Positions 32,266-43,895 of a stretch of 64,000 nucleotides of DNA are shown here, one piece after another (position 1 is the stretch's first letter; every line of letters starts with the position of its first letter). The stretch is from Limnanthes douglasii subsp. nivea. Lineage: Eukaryota; Streptophyta; Magnoliopsida; Brassicales; Limnanthaceae. The stretch spans positions 77,050,273 through 77,114,272 of the forward strand of contig JAUPFV010000003.1 of assembly GCA_036936605.1 (NCBI GenBank), given 5' to 3'. The position numbers and the translations under genes are program-made. Under the pieces are notes generated by a model. It saw nothing but the letters and a program-made list of their open reading frames with translations. It was not told the DNA's origin and ran no database searches.

Positions 32266-35200
32266 ATGACGAAAACAGGAGTATTCTACCGCTCGGGGTT
32301 GGTTGGCATAATCAACGTACTGAGACGGGATATAATCAAAGCTGAACACATCGAGGCTGCTCGTGGAACCCCTTTCTACACCTTCCTCAAAACCTCGTAC
32401 GACTTGAGGAACGAGGTTCTGAAGCTTAAAAAGTTCCACCACTTGATCGAGGAGATCTGTGGTTTATACGACGTCAGATGGAAGGCTTTCAAGATTGGAC
32501 AAAAGCATGTAAGGCTGACGAAGAAAGATGTTAAGGCGATCTTTGGCCTCAGACACGGTAACGAAGAGATGCCGATGAGCAAATCAGGTGGATTTATCGC
32601 TCGGTACGCCGAAGGAGCCGAGTTAGATTCGATTTTGATGAAGAAATATTTTTTGAGTCCAAGGACGAGGAGAAGCGGGCCAACGAACGACAAATCAGTT
32701 TCCAACGCGTTGATAAAGGTAAATAGAGTCTGTTAGAATGTAGTTGTTTTGTAGTTTATGCTGCAGGTTTAGGTTGATGATACAAAAACCTAAATGTGTA
32801 TATACATATCTAGTGTAGTACTACATTATATATATATATCAGTGAGTTGGCAGTGTAGTATTACGTTGTTGTTTGGTTTTATGCATATAGCAATGTATAG
32901 AATCATATCTATCAATTGTCTTATTAGGTGTGGATGCCTTTAATTGTTATTTCTGTATTGTTGGTATGATTTTGGATATTTTTGTAGGAAGCAATCGAGA
33001 AAGCAGTCAGCGAAAGAAGGGAGGATGAAGCGAAGGATGTGGCTCGGCTCCTGATACTTTTCATATGCTCGACACTGTTCTTTTCAGTGTCGGGCGACGT
33101 TGTCGGGTGGACAGCAATCTACTACGTGGAGAATCTCGACAAGATAAACGACTATGACTGGTCTGGAGCCATCTTGGATAAGTTTCACAAATCGCTGGAC
33201 AAATGTATTAAGGCCGGCCATCCTTCAAGAGTTATCGGATGCGTTGCTTTGCTTTTTGTAAGTATAGTGTGTTATGATCAGCATGTCTGTTACGAAAATG
33301 GTTTTTTTAATGGTTAGTTATGTTCTGTGCAGCCGTTTCTTATGGAGCATATTTCGATAAACGTCGACATACCAAGGCCAAACATAATCCCTAGATGTTA
33401 CAAGTGGTGGGGGCTAGAGGGCAAGGAGTCGACATTCGAAATGATCCAGATGGTCAGTGAGCTCAGGGACGACGAGGTATGCAACCCACTTATCAATGTC
33501 AATGTTGTGGTATGAAACAAAGCGCATATGTTGATGATAGGAAAACCTGCATGTTTATGTACACATCTACCGTAGTAGTATATTATATCTATCAGTGATT
33601 TGGCAGTATAATACTACGTTGGTGTTTGGTTTATGCATATAGCAATGTCTGATATCATATCTATCAATGTATTACGTACAAATTGAAGCCGTGAATATTA
33701 TAAGTAATGATTATAATATTGGGCTGCTCAATGTATATTATACTGTATTTCCTAGGTTGTCGGCGGGGAGTTGGTGTTTACAGCATCATAATGTTTTGTT
33801 TATGGAGTAAATGATTCGCGGAGATAGTGCGAAGGGGCTGGTGAAACAAGCGAACAGAGGAGTAGGAAAAGAAAGAAATCTGTTGCGAACAGAAGTACAA
33901 GACTGAAGGTAGATGACGGAGCTGGTAGTAAGAAGAGCAGACGTTCAATGATTGAGGTTGAAGATGATGTTACGTTGGGGGAGTTCATTGTGGAGAGGAA
34001 TGCAACAGTTTGTAAAAACAAAGGGGAGAGGTTGAAAAACCAAAAAAACGTAGGTCTAGTATGATTCCTAGTTTTGGAGTGCTGTCGCAGTCGGTTTTGC
34101 GAGACAGCAAAAAACTGAAAAAAAGAAGCCGGTTGCGTCGGTTGAAAGTTGAAAACAAGAGGCTTAAAACATGCCTTGAGGAAAGAAACGAAGAGGTTAG
34201 TGCTAGCATGTTTTCTAAGTACTAATAACATCTGTATGTTTGTTAAAATGAAGTTATCTATCAACGTAGTATGTTGTATCTATCATTGTTAAAAATAATA
34301 TAACAATTTCGTATGCTCGTTTGATTCAGGTGGAAAAGTTGAAGAAAGATATGGAGGACCTGAAACAAAAGCTGGAGATGGGAGGTGAAAGAGTGGATGG
34401 TGAGGATCAACAACTGCTGTTGACCTTATCCATGCCATTTTGCCGCGTTGATGAGGATGCTACTGAAAACGTAGATGCAAACGTTGCTGAGAAGGTGGTT
34501 AAGGAAACACTGGTTTACAAAAGATCTCGGAGGCATGTAGTAACTGACACAGAAAAAGCAACAGAAGAAGAGGGCGTTGATGGGGAGAAAAAAACGGAAG
34601 AACAACAGGAGCTTGACAAAGCTGAGCAAAAAGAAAGGGACGTATCGGAGGAAGAGAAGGAAGAAGTTGATGGAGGGGGTGTTCAATCCGGAACACGTGT
34701 TGAACCAATGGAAGAGAGTACTACACAGGAAGTTGTTGTGTGATGTGTCTAGGAAGCCGAAAGGGACTACAACAACTGGTTGTGACGCTGGTAATGGGAA
34801 ACGGGATGTGGCAGAAGAATTATCACCCCTAACTCATGCTGCCGGTGCGCAAAATGTAGTTTTGGTACCTGCACAGGGACCCGGAGTTGGAAACAACGAG
34901 GTTGAACAACAACAGCTGACGGTGGACAGAATTGATTTGTTGGACGAAGGACAGAATGCAGAGAAAGGTGAGGACAAAGGACAAGATGACATAGTAGTAG
35001 CAACTACATTGTTGGAGATAGCAGCAACACAACTACAGGTTCCAGAACCTGTCTCTCACAATTTGGTAGAGAATGTTGCTGAAGATGTAAGTGGATGTTA
35101 AATAGCTTAGTTGTATTTGAATATCATCTATCATTGATAGTTAATCGCGCAATTTATGGTTTCCAATGTTATGTTTTTAGGAAGTCGAAACAGCGGAGCC

Positions 35201-36927
35201 TGAAGACACACGACACTCTAGCTTAGTTGTATTCACTGGGATTGGAACAGCAGTAAAGTGCGAACAACTATCGCAAGCTGTGTCTCCATTAAAGGTGATA
35301 CAAATTTTCAACGGAGGAGATCAGTCCGCAGAGAAGATTGAAAAAGTGTCACAGGTTGAGCCATCTTCGTACGCAACACCACAACAACAGAAAGCAGCAT
35401 CGAAGGATCTGATTGTCCAATCGGTTACACCGTTGGCTGACGATAGCTTTGTAGACTGCACCCAATCATTTTACGCAGAAGTTGACAAGGCTGTTGAAAC
35501 TTCAAACGAGAAGAGACGTACACTGGACTCCATCGAGGAAGACCAAACAGACGTTGACGTAAGTAGATATTTGGTCTTATCAGTAAAGATTTAAAAAGTA
35601 ATGTTAACAGTTTACTATGCTGCTTATTTTTAGGTGCCCGTTGATGAAATGCTTGGGTTCAACTTACTTACTCCGACGCAGGTTCAACAACAGCAAACTG
35701 AAGTTGTAGTTTGGTCGTTCCCGACAGAGACAACGGAACTGATCGATATAAGTGAGTACGAGAAAGTGCTGAAACTCAAACAGGTAGAACAACAGCCTGA
35801 TCCAGAAGTATGGTACTTGCCAACGTCAGAGTTCTCGTACAGGCTTTCCATTAGTGTGACAGAGAAAATGGAACTGCCTAACAAAACTCAAGTTGACTTC
35901 AAGTTAAAAAGCTAGTAGGATGTATCTATCGTAGTTTACTTGTTAGTCTAGCAATTTGTTTATATACGTCTATCAATATTAAATGCAGCATCTATCAATG
36001 TGTCAACCGATAAACTGTTTGTTATTATTTTCAGTAATCCCTGTCACTCAACTTATTTGAGACTGTAATTATGTTTTGATAGATAATAGATGCTTGGATA
36101 TACAAGCTGTTAAAGGATTCAGATTGGAAAGTCCCTCTTAAAGGGTTTGATAATAAGTATTCATTTCCTGTCAACGCCATTCAAATAACTTGCATCGCAA
36201 CTGTAAGTTCCCAGTGGATTATTGGTTTTATATTAGGTACATCTACTTCCTGTATTAATGACTTAAATTTACAGGGACACTGGCTAAAAAGGGAGATATG
36301 TCTGTCATTGTGGACAAGGTTTTTGAGACAACGAAACCAGAAACATATGTTGCATTTGTCCCCCTATGTACCGTAAACACGGACGGCGTGAACCACTGGA
36401 CGCTCCTGGTTATAGACATGGAGAATGGGGCTGCCAGAAGCTACAACCCAATGTTGCCTTGGAGCAAATACATTCCCGATAAGACGAAAAGCACAGCCGA
36501 TGCTCTAGTAAGTAATTTAAATTCCAAGTAAACTATTTTGGTTGCCTGTCTAGCAACTTCGATTAATATATCTATCAAAGTGTATAGTAATGCATACCAA
36601 TGACTGCTACTGTATCTATCAATGCAGCTCACCTATTGCATGAAGAAGAAATATATACCGCATGTAAAAGGTGGGTACAAAATTAAGACCATGTTCAATA
36701 TCCCACAACAAAAGAAGGACAGCTATGACTACGGTGTATTTGTTTGTAAATACGTAGAAGACATCATCACAAGAGGGGTTGTTGCACGAGAATATGGTGA
36801 GGAAATTCCGGCAGAAACAAGAGCAAAAATATTTAAACATTTCTTGAATGATCGTAACACAAACAAACGTTGGCAGTATGTAATTTATTTTTTGGCACCC
36901 ATTTGTATTTTTCGGATAGATTAGCAA
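32266..36927 (+). pseudogene. MULE-borne Ulp1-type (C48) peptidase gene, catalytically dead
   Basis: Exons with clean in-phase GT-AG junctions: 32266-32718, 32988-33257, 33333-33476, one or more low-complexity exons at about 33770-35096, 35181-35558, 35634 onward, about 36082-36200, about 36275-36507, 36628-36924. The N-terminal domain resembles the helical region of plant Ulp1-family transposon proteins (K-x-V-R-L-T-K-K-D-V-K-A-I-F-G-L). The linker is basic then acidic. In the protease domain the catalytic His is present (36394-36396), the expected Asp is Asn (36445-36447), Gln lies in P-Q-Q, and the nucleophile Cys is Tyr (36730-36732). Single-nucleotide shifts at about 34045, 34741 and 36285 and a stop at 35913 disrupt the frame. 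Confidence 0.75.
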
Positions 36928-37913
36928 TGGGTGAATTAGACAACTAATATGTTTTCTGTTGGTAGTAGAAAACTCAAGTGTAAACGCACATTTTCACATC
37001 AATGTTACATCAGTCAGTGTTGGATCTACTAATTTAGATATGTTGTATCCTTCATAGCAGTTTTCAAGTCGTTGGACACAGTTTTTATTATTACCTATCA
37101 GGCTTGAACCAAACATCTATCAATGCATAATTGGTTAACTATCAGAATAATAATCAGGTCGTGTATGTAGATCTATAAGAAATGCTTTTTTAAGCAGGTG
37201 TATACTCAAGTAAATATGTAGGCCAAATATATTTATAAACTACCTTGGCATATACACCATTATTTGCATAAATCAATTTCATCTATGGGCAGTATATCTC
37301 TACTATTTCTACATATCAGAGATGTAATAAAAAACTACCAATAATGCCTATATAAAAAGAAATAGCAATGTCTACCAGTTTATCTATCTGGGTTTAAGGA
37401 AGCATATATCTGGGTTTAAGCAAGCAAATATCGAAGTGCGAAACATATTGTACTACATATCTGTAACCATAATTATCTACTAGAAATGCATGACCACATG
37501 TTAAAAAATTTGGTTACGAACCATATACTATAGTTTTACATATCGTTCAGACAAAATAGCTAGACCAAATAGGTTTTAAATTTTAAATATAATTTATCTA
37601 CCGTTGATAATTACTCGTAAATATCATATAACAGGTTACTGATGCACGAAATATATATATATATATATATATATGGACTGCACAATATGGTTATTGGTAG
37701 ATAAATGCAATTAATTTTTTGAAAGGACTTTTAACCACACCAATTACTCTTTAGAAGTTAATGTGTTAAAACCATTGGTTTGATTGAACTTGAAAAGACA
37801 ATGGGTAGATGAACTTGAATGATTACATTCATTTAATATACGTGTGCCATTAAATTAGTGAAAAAAAAGTATGGTTGCTTAATGGGACTCAGCATTGGGT
37901 GCTGTGTTTTTTC
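36928..37913. other. Noncoding interior of the MULE
   Basis: No gene. It holds scattered CTATCA-type motifs, one exact TAGCAATGT (37363-37371), a (TA)n microsatellite of about 12 units at 37651-37674, and the promoter region of the acidic ORF at its end. Confidence 0.6.
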
Positions 37914-37921
37914 TATAAATA
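37914..37921 (+). promoter_or_regulatory. TATA box of the acidic ORF
   Basis: TATAAATA followed by GAGGG, about 100 nt upstream of the ATG at 38018. An A-rich, CT-rich leader follows. This is the clearest promoter in the MULE. Confidence 0.7.
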
Positions 37922-38017
37922 GAGGGTCATTTGTGAACCTATTCCTCACACACTTCCCTCCAAAGCAAAAAAAAACCAGAACTTCTACCCTAAGTTCAAA
38001 CCACTACTTCTTCTAAA

Positions 38018-38305
38018 ATGGCACCTTCCTCACCTATCTCACCACATAACTCCGGCGACGACTGGTGGTCCTCTAACGACTACGCATGTAACAAGGCCTA
38101 CAAGCGTACAACAACGTCGGAGTACTCCTCTGACGAAGAAGATGACTGGTCGGTCTGGTCTGAGGACCAAGAAGACCCTTATGGATCATGGGATTCTTGG
38201 TCCATGGACGACAGTTATCTTTCTGAGGATGAAAAACTGCCAAAAAGGAAGAGACATAGGAGCAACAGCAAGTGGGCAGAAGAAGACGACGATGATTCTG
38301 AATAG
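38018..38305 (+). CDS. Small acidic Trp/Asp/Glu-rich protein inside the MULE
   Basis: Not recognised. A 95-residue frame with a good start context (AAAATGGC). The sequence is rich in Ser, Asp, Glu and Trp (D-D-W-W, D-D-W-S-V-W-S-E-D, G-S-W-D-S-W), with a basic patch K-R-K-R-H-R near residue 78. It stops at TAG 38303, but the same frame continues beyond with an almost pure Asp/Glu tract to a TAG at about 38399. The stop may therefore be recent. It has its own TATA box and no introns. Its position between peptidase and transposase is where VANDAL elements carry accessory genes, and alternating Trp and acidic residues recall activation or histone-binding tails. A captured host gene is the alternative. 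Confidence 0.55.
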   Translation: MAPSSPISPHNSGDDWWSSNDYACNKAYKRTTTSEYSSDEEDDWSVWSEDQEDPYGSWDSWSMDDSYLSEDEKLPKRKRHRSNSKWAEEDDDDSE

Positions 38306-38401
38306 GCAGACGACGAGGCCTCTGAAGACGAAGAAGATGAGGAAGATGAAGAAGAAGAAGAAGAAGAGGAGGAGGGATCTGATGGAGAATCCTCTGACTA
38401 G

Positions 38402-38689
38402 GTTAGAACATGGAGATGTAGTTTCATGGCACTTTAGGTTTATGTTTTGTTGTTTTCGTCTGTTTGTTTATGGTTTTTTTGGACTGTTAGTGTGACCAAC
38501 CCTGTGCAGTAGACTCTTTTTTTGACAGGGTTGGATAATTTATGGTTTATGGCACTTTCCGAATCTATGTAGCAGTGCATGATTTTAATGTTAACGTTTC
38601 ATTGCATTTTCCCTTCTCTAGCTTAAACTGGTATGATATGGTATGATATGGTGCAGTTGAAGGTAGCAGTTTTATTTGCAGTTATTTCA
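38402..38689. other. 3' flank of acidic ORF
   Basis: T-rich presumed 3' untranslated region, with a GGTATGATAT direct repeat at 38630-38652. No other signal. Confidence 0.4.
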
Positions 38690-39660
38690 CAGAATCGCAA
38701 TCTATGAACACTAAGATATCAGAGTTATGGTAACATTAAAAGAACAGTTCCAGTAGACCTATAAGATGTAAACATAGATAGCAATGTTGAATAGAGTGGA
38801 TATCATAGTATAACAGCGTCGATAGCAATGTATACACGAATACACAACAGAGTGTTAACAAATGTAAGTAAAGTATCAGATGTTAAAGACGAAACACAAA
38901 ACATATTTTGATGTATCTGTTAGATGCAAAATCCATAAACTATCAAAGTTGAATAGAGTGGATATCATAGGGTAGCAGCACAGATAGCAATGTAGACAGG
39001 AATAGATATCAGAGTCTGTAACAAACAGATATGGTAAGTGTCAATTTTATAAGGGGACAAAACATAAGTCGAGATACAAGGAGTGCTTATCTTAGAGATG
39101 AATCAGGCATGAAAGATTTTAAGTACATCTATAACAAATGTAAGTAAAGTATCAGATGGATGTAAACCAAAACAGAAAACATACTTTGATGTATCTATTA
39201 GATGCAAAATCCATAAACTATCAATGTTGAATAGAGTGGCTATCAGAGGGTAGCAGCATAGATAGCAATGTAGACAGAAATAGATATCAGAGTATGTAAC
39301 AAACAGATATGGTACGTGTCAATTTTATAAGGATACAAAACATAAGTCGAGATACAAGGAGTGCTTATCTTTGAGATGAATCAGGCATGAAAGATTTGAA
39401 GTATATCTTTAACAAATGTAAGTAAAGCATCAGATGGATGTAAACAAAAACAAAAAACATACTTTGATGTATCTGTTAGATGCAAAATCCAGAAATTATC
39501 AAAGTTGAATATAATAGCTATCAGAATATAAGAGCATAGATAGCAATGTATACGTGAATAGATATTAGAGTCAGAAAGAAACAGACATGGGACATGTCAA
39601 TGTTAAAAGTGTACAAAACATAAGTCGAAAGATAAGGAGTGCTTATCCTTCAGATGTAAA
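38690..39660. repeat. About 275-bp tandem repeat, 3.5 copies
   Basis: The marker ACTTTGATGTATCTGTTAGA recurs near 38907, 39181 and 39460 (spacing about 274-279 bp). Each unit also repeats TAGCAATGT, TATCA-rich motifs, and a block around ACATAAGTCGAGATACAAGG. Six of the twelve exact TAKCAATGT copies in the MULE lie here. The array sits between the converging acidic ORF and transposase. Confidence 0.9.
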
Positions 39661-39688
39661 ATGTTACAAAAAAGTCGGTAAATAATGT

Positions 39689-42053
39689 TTAGAACGGAGC
39701 ATCACATGACCTCCTATTATGCCCCGATTTGAAACATCGACCACAGCGGGACTGGCTGCTGGAAACTTCGCCTCTTGATGGAATACGCTTCTTCCTCGGA
39801 CGCCCGGGTCGTCTTTTAACGTTAGGGGGCAGCACCAAGGGCTCTCCATCACAATCTGCACTACTGGATTCACCAAACTCTGTTATAGCCGGTATGTTAA
39901 ATGAATAGCTGGACAGGTAGTTTTTGGTAGTGAAAAACGGCTCAACCAACGTCATAGGATCCTCGTTTATAGATGCAATTGCAGCCAACGCATGAGCGCA
40001 TGGGAAACATTCTTGTTGCCAAGAGCCGCATGTGCATTTGAGATCCAGTATGTTGACCACCATGACTGGGTCCGATAAAACCTCAAAATAAGCGGCAGAA
40101 GACTTGCGAACTAACCATGTCCGACTGGATTGTACATTCTCTTTGAACATCTTGTCAAACTCGGGGCACAAATGTGTGTTCCAACTTTGGGCTTCTGCTA
40201 AACGTCAAGACATTTGAGTCATCAAAAGAGCTCTAATTCGGTCGATTAATTCAACTATAGGCAGATGGCACAACTTCTTAATCTGGTTATTGAACGATTC
40301 AACAGCGGTTGATGCTATCGCCCCATACCGTTTGCCTTTGACATATGCCTGAGCCCACTTTTCTGGTGCCAGATTTCTTACGAAGTTGCCAATACGCTTA
40401 CCGCCATCGAGCAAAAACTGACCATAACGTTCATTAAAAAGTTCCACCGTAGGGGCACATCACTAGCATATTTTGTTTGTAGACTCTGTTAGTGTGTTCA
40501 AGAGCTTTAGTCAAGTTCTGGATAAGATGGAAGATGCAATAAGCGTGGTAGTCAGTAGGATAAAGAGTTGCGACATCGCTAATAATACCAGCATGGCGGT
40601 CTAAAATAAAAGTTATTTGGCGCCCTAACAGATGAGCTTTTAAACTTTCCAAAAACCAAAACCAGTTGTCCGAGTTCTCACTACCAAATATACCAAAAGC
40701 TACGGGGAAGAGACCTGAAATGGAAAAGATATAGCTTGAAAACAGAACTATATTAACAGAACGATGTTGAGGTCGACTGTGTAATAGTAAACATAGAACA
40801 GGCTATGTAATATAATCTATCAGACAGAGCCTCCCAATATAGAAATCAGTAATAACTAAACTACCAGAGTATGTAATCTAAAATATCAGACAGACTTATT
40901 AAATTGCAAATTATGTAACCATATTTATCAGAGTAAATGTATATTGAAACATGTACTGACCGTTGTTTCCATCTTTTGCCACTGCTGAAAGCAACACGCC
41001 ACCATGCTTCCCTGTTAGGTGGGTTCCGTCAACGTACAATAGAGGGCGGCACGAATGGAAACCCTGAAGACACGCCCCAAACGCTATAAAACAGCGACGG
41101 AAAACATTGCCGGGAGCCAAATCCAGATGACAGCCCGTAGTGATGTCACGAATCTTTAGCCTCTTGAAGTATGGTTTTAGCAATCCAAAAGAGGTATTGC
41201 TATCTCCAAATACAACGCGACGGGCCTTCTCCAACGCATTCCAAGATAGACGATATGAAACGTCTAAACCGTAGTCTTGCTTGATGGTGGACTGTATAGT
41301 CTTAGCTGTTACGGAATGGCTGTTCCGTAGAGAATCGTGAATTTCATCAGCAATCAAGTCGGACGACAAATGCCTGCTTTTCTTCTTTGTGAATACGGGA
41401 CTGCATGTGTGGGTACTGAAAAATCTTTTAATTATCATCATACCGGTCTTAGAATCAACAGAAGCGTAAAGCCTCCATTTGCAGCCATCCGAATCTTTGT
41501 TTACACAATAAACGGTGATCTTGTTAAAGGTATTGTGCATGTACCTAAACGCAAAACCATTCTTTAATGCATAACGGGATAAGGATAACTTCAGACCTTG
41601 AGCACCGTCTGGAAATGACTGTCCAACCCCGATGATAGCTTCTGCCCATCCCGATGTAGCTAGATGTCTTTTATTGGGGGTTGTAATGGCCAAACAGGTA
41701 CTGCTTTCACCGCTAGTCCGTTCCATGTGAGAGGATTCTTCGAACAGTTGAGGGGGTTGTTTACGTTTAACGGCGGAGCCTTTATCAGCAACATGTTCTT
41801 CGATAAGAAAACTAACAGTCTTCAGACGCTCAACATCGAGGTAACGTTCCAACCCAATGAAATCGGTCTCCTTATTAAAAATACAATTATTCTGAGCACC
41901 GCAAGAGTACGTAATGATGTAGTTTCCTCTAACAAGCCCTTGCCATGTTTGCTCAATGTACTGTTGAAATGACTCAAAGTTTTCGGATTCGGACAGCGGA
42001 ACAATACCTGTTTCCGTACCAAATTTGAAAATGCAAACTTTTGGTTTTGACAT
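39689..42053 (-). pseudogene. MuDR-type transposase (MULE)
   Basis: Exon 1 runs 42053-40961 and an intron spans 40960-40715 (donor GTCAGT, acceptor CATTTCAG). Exon 2 starts at 40714 and continues to 39689. Order: an N-terminal domain, the MuDR DNA-binding domain (about residues 160-250, with C and H-T-C zinc ligands), first catalytic Asp in Y-V-D-G-T-H (about 41035), second Asp in I-L-D-R-H (about 40607), C-I-F-H motif, a SWIM zinc finger C-T-C-G-x-C-x-H (about 40040-39990), an AT-hook R-P-G-R-P-R-K-K-R, and a terminal CCHC knuckle C-x2-C-x4-H-x4-C. Defects: a frame-changing deletion near 40450 and a TGA at 40207-40205. Confidence 0.85.
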
Positions 42054-42129
42054 TGTGTACCCTGAATTATAGGAGTTTTGGTTAGTTTGTTTAACGTTGG
42101 TGTAGAACAAATGAATGTGTTACTGATAT

Positions 42130-42480
42130 TATAACATATATAGCAATATCCTGTAACTAACATATCAGGGTATATGCATCCAGGTCTGTTTTCAACACAC
42201 ATAGCAAACTGTCATACCTAAACTATCAGGGTATATGGACCATTGGTCTGTTTTCCAACACATATATCAACCTATTATAGCTAACATATCAGGGTGTCTG
42301 CAGCAAGAGGAAATGGTTGGAAACATATAGCAATATCACGTACCTAAACTATAAGGGTATATGGAGTCATGGTCTATTTATCAACACATATTGCAACCTG
42401 TCATAACTAAGATATCAGGGTGTATGCAGTCAGGTTTAATCTACAAACACATCTAACATATCAGGGTGTATGCAGTGATC
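42130..42480. repeat. About 62-bp tandem repeat upstream of transposase
   Basis: The block AACAYATCAGGGTATATGCA recurs six times between 42160 and 42475, separated by CATATAGCAA-like stretches. Period is about 60-64 bp. It lies just 5' of the transposase start on the minus strand, so it is promoter-proximal. Confidence 0.85.
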
Positions 42481-43340
42481 TAGCAACCTCAAACATACAA
42501 TTGCAGGCGACAAATCGCAAAGTGTAACCACATAAATATCAGGGTTCAAAACAAGGGTGGAAAAATGAAAATTCTCACTGGAATGTGATCGGAGCTGGTT
42601 TGGATGCTTTGAATTGAGCAGAAGCAGATGGTAATAAGTTTCCTGCAATTAACGTACATTATATGAGAGTCTAGAATCGATTTCGAAAATGAAAAACAAT
42701 TTTGAAACTTAAAACTCAGCTATGTTACTGACCTGAAAGATGTAACGTCGGGCTAAGATTTCGAAACTTAAAACAATTGTTAGGAGGCTGATTTACGGTG
42801 GTCTAGGAGGCTGAGATACGGTGGAAAATCGGAGCTAGGAGGCTGAGACAGTGCAAAATCGGAGCTAGGAGAGTCTGGATGAAACTGACGACGTCAAACA
42901 GGAATTCTGAAATTCGCCGGTGATCGGAACACTCTAATAACGAGATTATATGGATCGTCGGTTGTTACGTAGGGTAACTGGTGGTTCAATAGTGTCGCCG
43001 GAGGTGGTCTGATCAGCCATAGTTTTTTGAAATGAAGAGACGTTCTTGAAAAATGGGTTGTTTGTTAGGTTAGGAGAGAGGAGAGAGAAAGGAGGCTAAT
43101 AAATTCAAAATTCAAAATTCAAAAGTAATTAAGAAGGTGCTGAAGCCAAAAGGGGCCCTTTTTTCGTAAAAATCAACCTTATATACTAGGTTGAGGGTAA
43201 TCTTGGTATTAAAAAAAGAAAAGGTATTAAAAGTGGATATGTTTAATGAGATGGGTATTAAGTGAGCATTAACCCATTTTTGGATACTAGGTTGTAATAG
43301 ATTTGGTTAAAAGGTACTTAGTGTGTCATTTCCCTATATA
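42481..43340. other. Transposase leader and right end of the MULE
   Basis: Purine-rich on plus near 43060-43100 (GAGAGAGGAGAGAGAAAGG), which would be a CT-rich leader for a minus-strand transcript. The segment 43141-43330 contains TACTAGGTT twice (43185, 43287) and probably holds the element terminus. No reading frame is convincing. Confidence 0.4.
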
Positions 43341-43895
43341 TTATTGGTATCATATATAAAAAAATATTAATTTTTATATATTTTTATAATTTTCGAACCA
43401 GAACAGATCGTACAAACTAAAAACTCGAACCCGATCCGACCCGATTACAAATTATAATTTCTTAAGTCGGATTCGATCCGTTTTATATTTGGACCGAACA
43501 AAATCCAACCAGATCGGATCAAACCGGACAGCCCCTGGATTATCATCCCTACTTACCACAGTAAACGCATGATACGGTGTCTTATGCCACATGACATATG
43601 GTGAAAACACACTTCTTTATTACCCAATGCTTTTAAAACCTAAATTACACACAATATCATTGGACCGAACTTTGATTTTTTATTCCAAAGTTTTCTTCGT
43701 ATCCTTTTCAGCGTATGTTTATTTAATTAAAATATTATCGCCTCTTTTTGTTAAACTATATCATATTTATCTATATCTCGAATTTCTTTCTCTATATGAT
43801 ATTTATGTATAGAATATAATATATTTTGATTTTAATTTTATTATAATATAAAAATAATAATTTTTTTTTTAAAATTTCATATATGTAAATATAGA
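43341..43895. other. Flank with GATCCGACCCG-rich patch
   Basis: 43400-43545 contains imperfect repeats of GATCCGACCCG/GATCGGATC. A short patch of the same type is at 31990-32010, left of the MULE, so the MULE may have landed within such a repeat. The remainder is AT-rich. Confidence 0.4.

Larger units (their letters stand above)
32045..43340. mobile_element. VANDAL-like MULE with Ulp1-type gene, acidic ORF and transposase
   Basis: A composite DNA transposon: a Ulp1-like gene on plus (32266-36927), a small acidic ORF on plus (38018), and a MuDR-type transposase on minus (42053-39689). Noncoding parts carry a one-strand 9-mer array and two tandem-repeat arrays. I found no long terminal inverted repeats, which fits the non-TIR (VANDAL) group. 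Boundaries are inferred from the outermost 9-mer (32077), from the AT-rich segment ending near 43340, and from GATCCGACCCG-rich sequence on both flanks (31990 and 43430). Transposase and peptidase genes are damaged. Confidence 0.75.

Noticed and set aside
33800..34686. Minus-strand hydrophobic frames of 74-154 residues
   Set aside because: Antisense of the Lys/Glu-rich linker exons of the Ulp1-type gene. Hydrophobicity results from the complementary codons.
37651..37674. (TA)n tract as a replication or matrix-attachment signal
   Set aside because: Ordinary microsatellite in AT-rich DNA, with nothing else to support it.
32045..43340. Long terminal inverted repeats for the MULE
   Set aside because: I compared the right end (reverse complement of 43141-43340) with 31480-32260 and saw no matching arm. 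Absence is consistent with a non-TIR MULE, but ends remain undefined.
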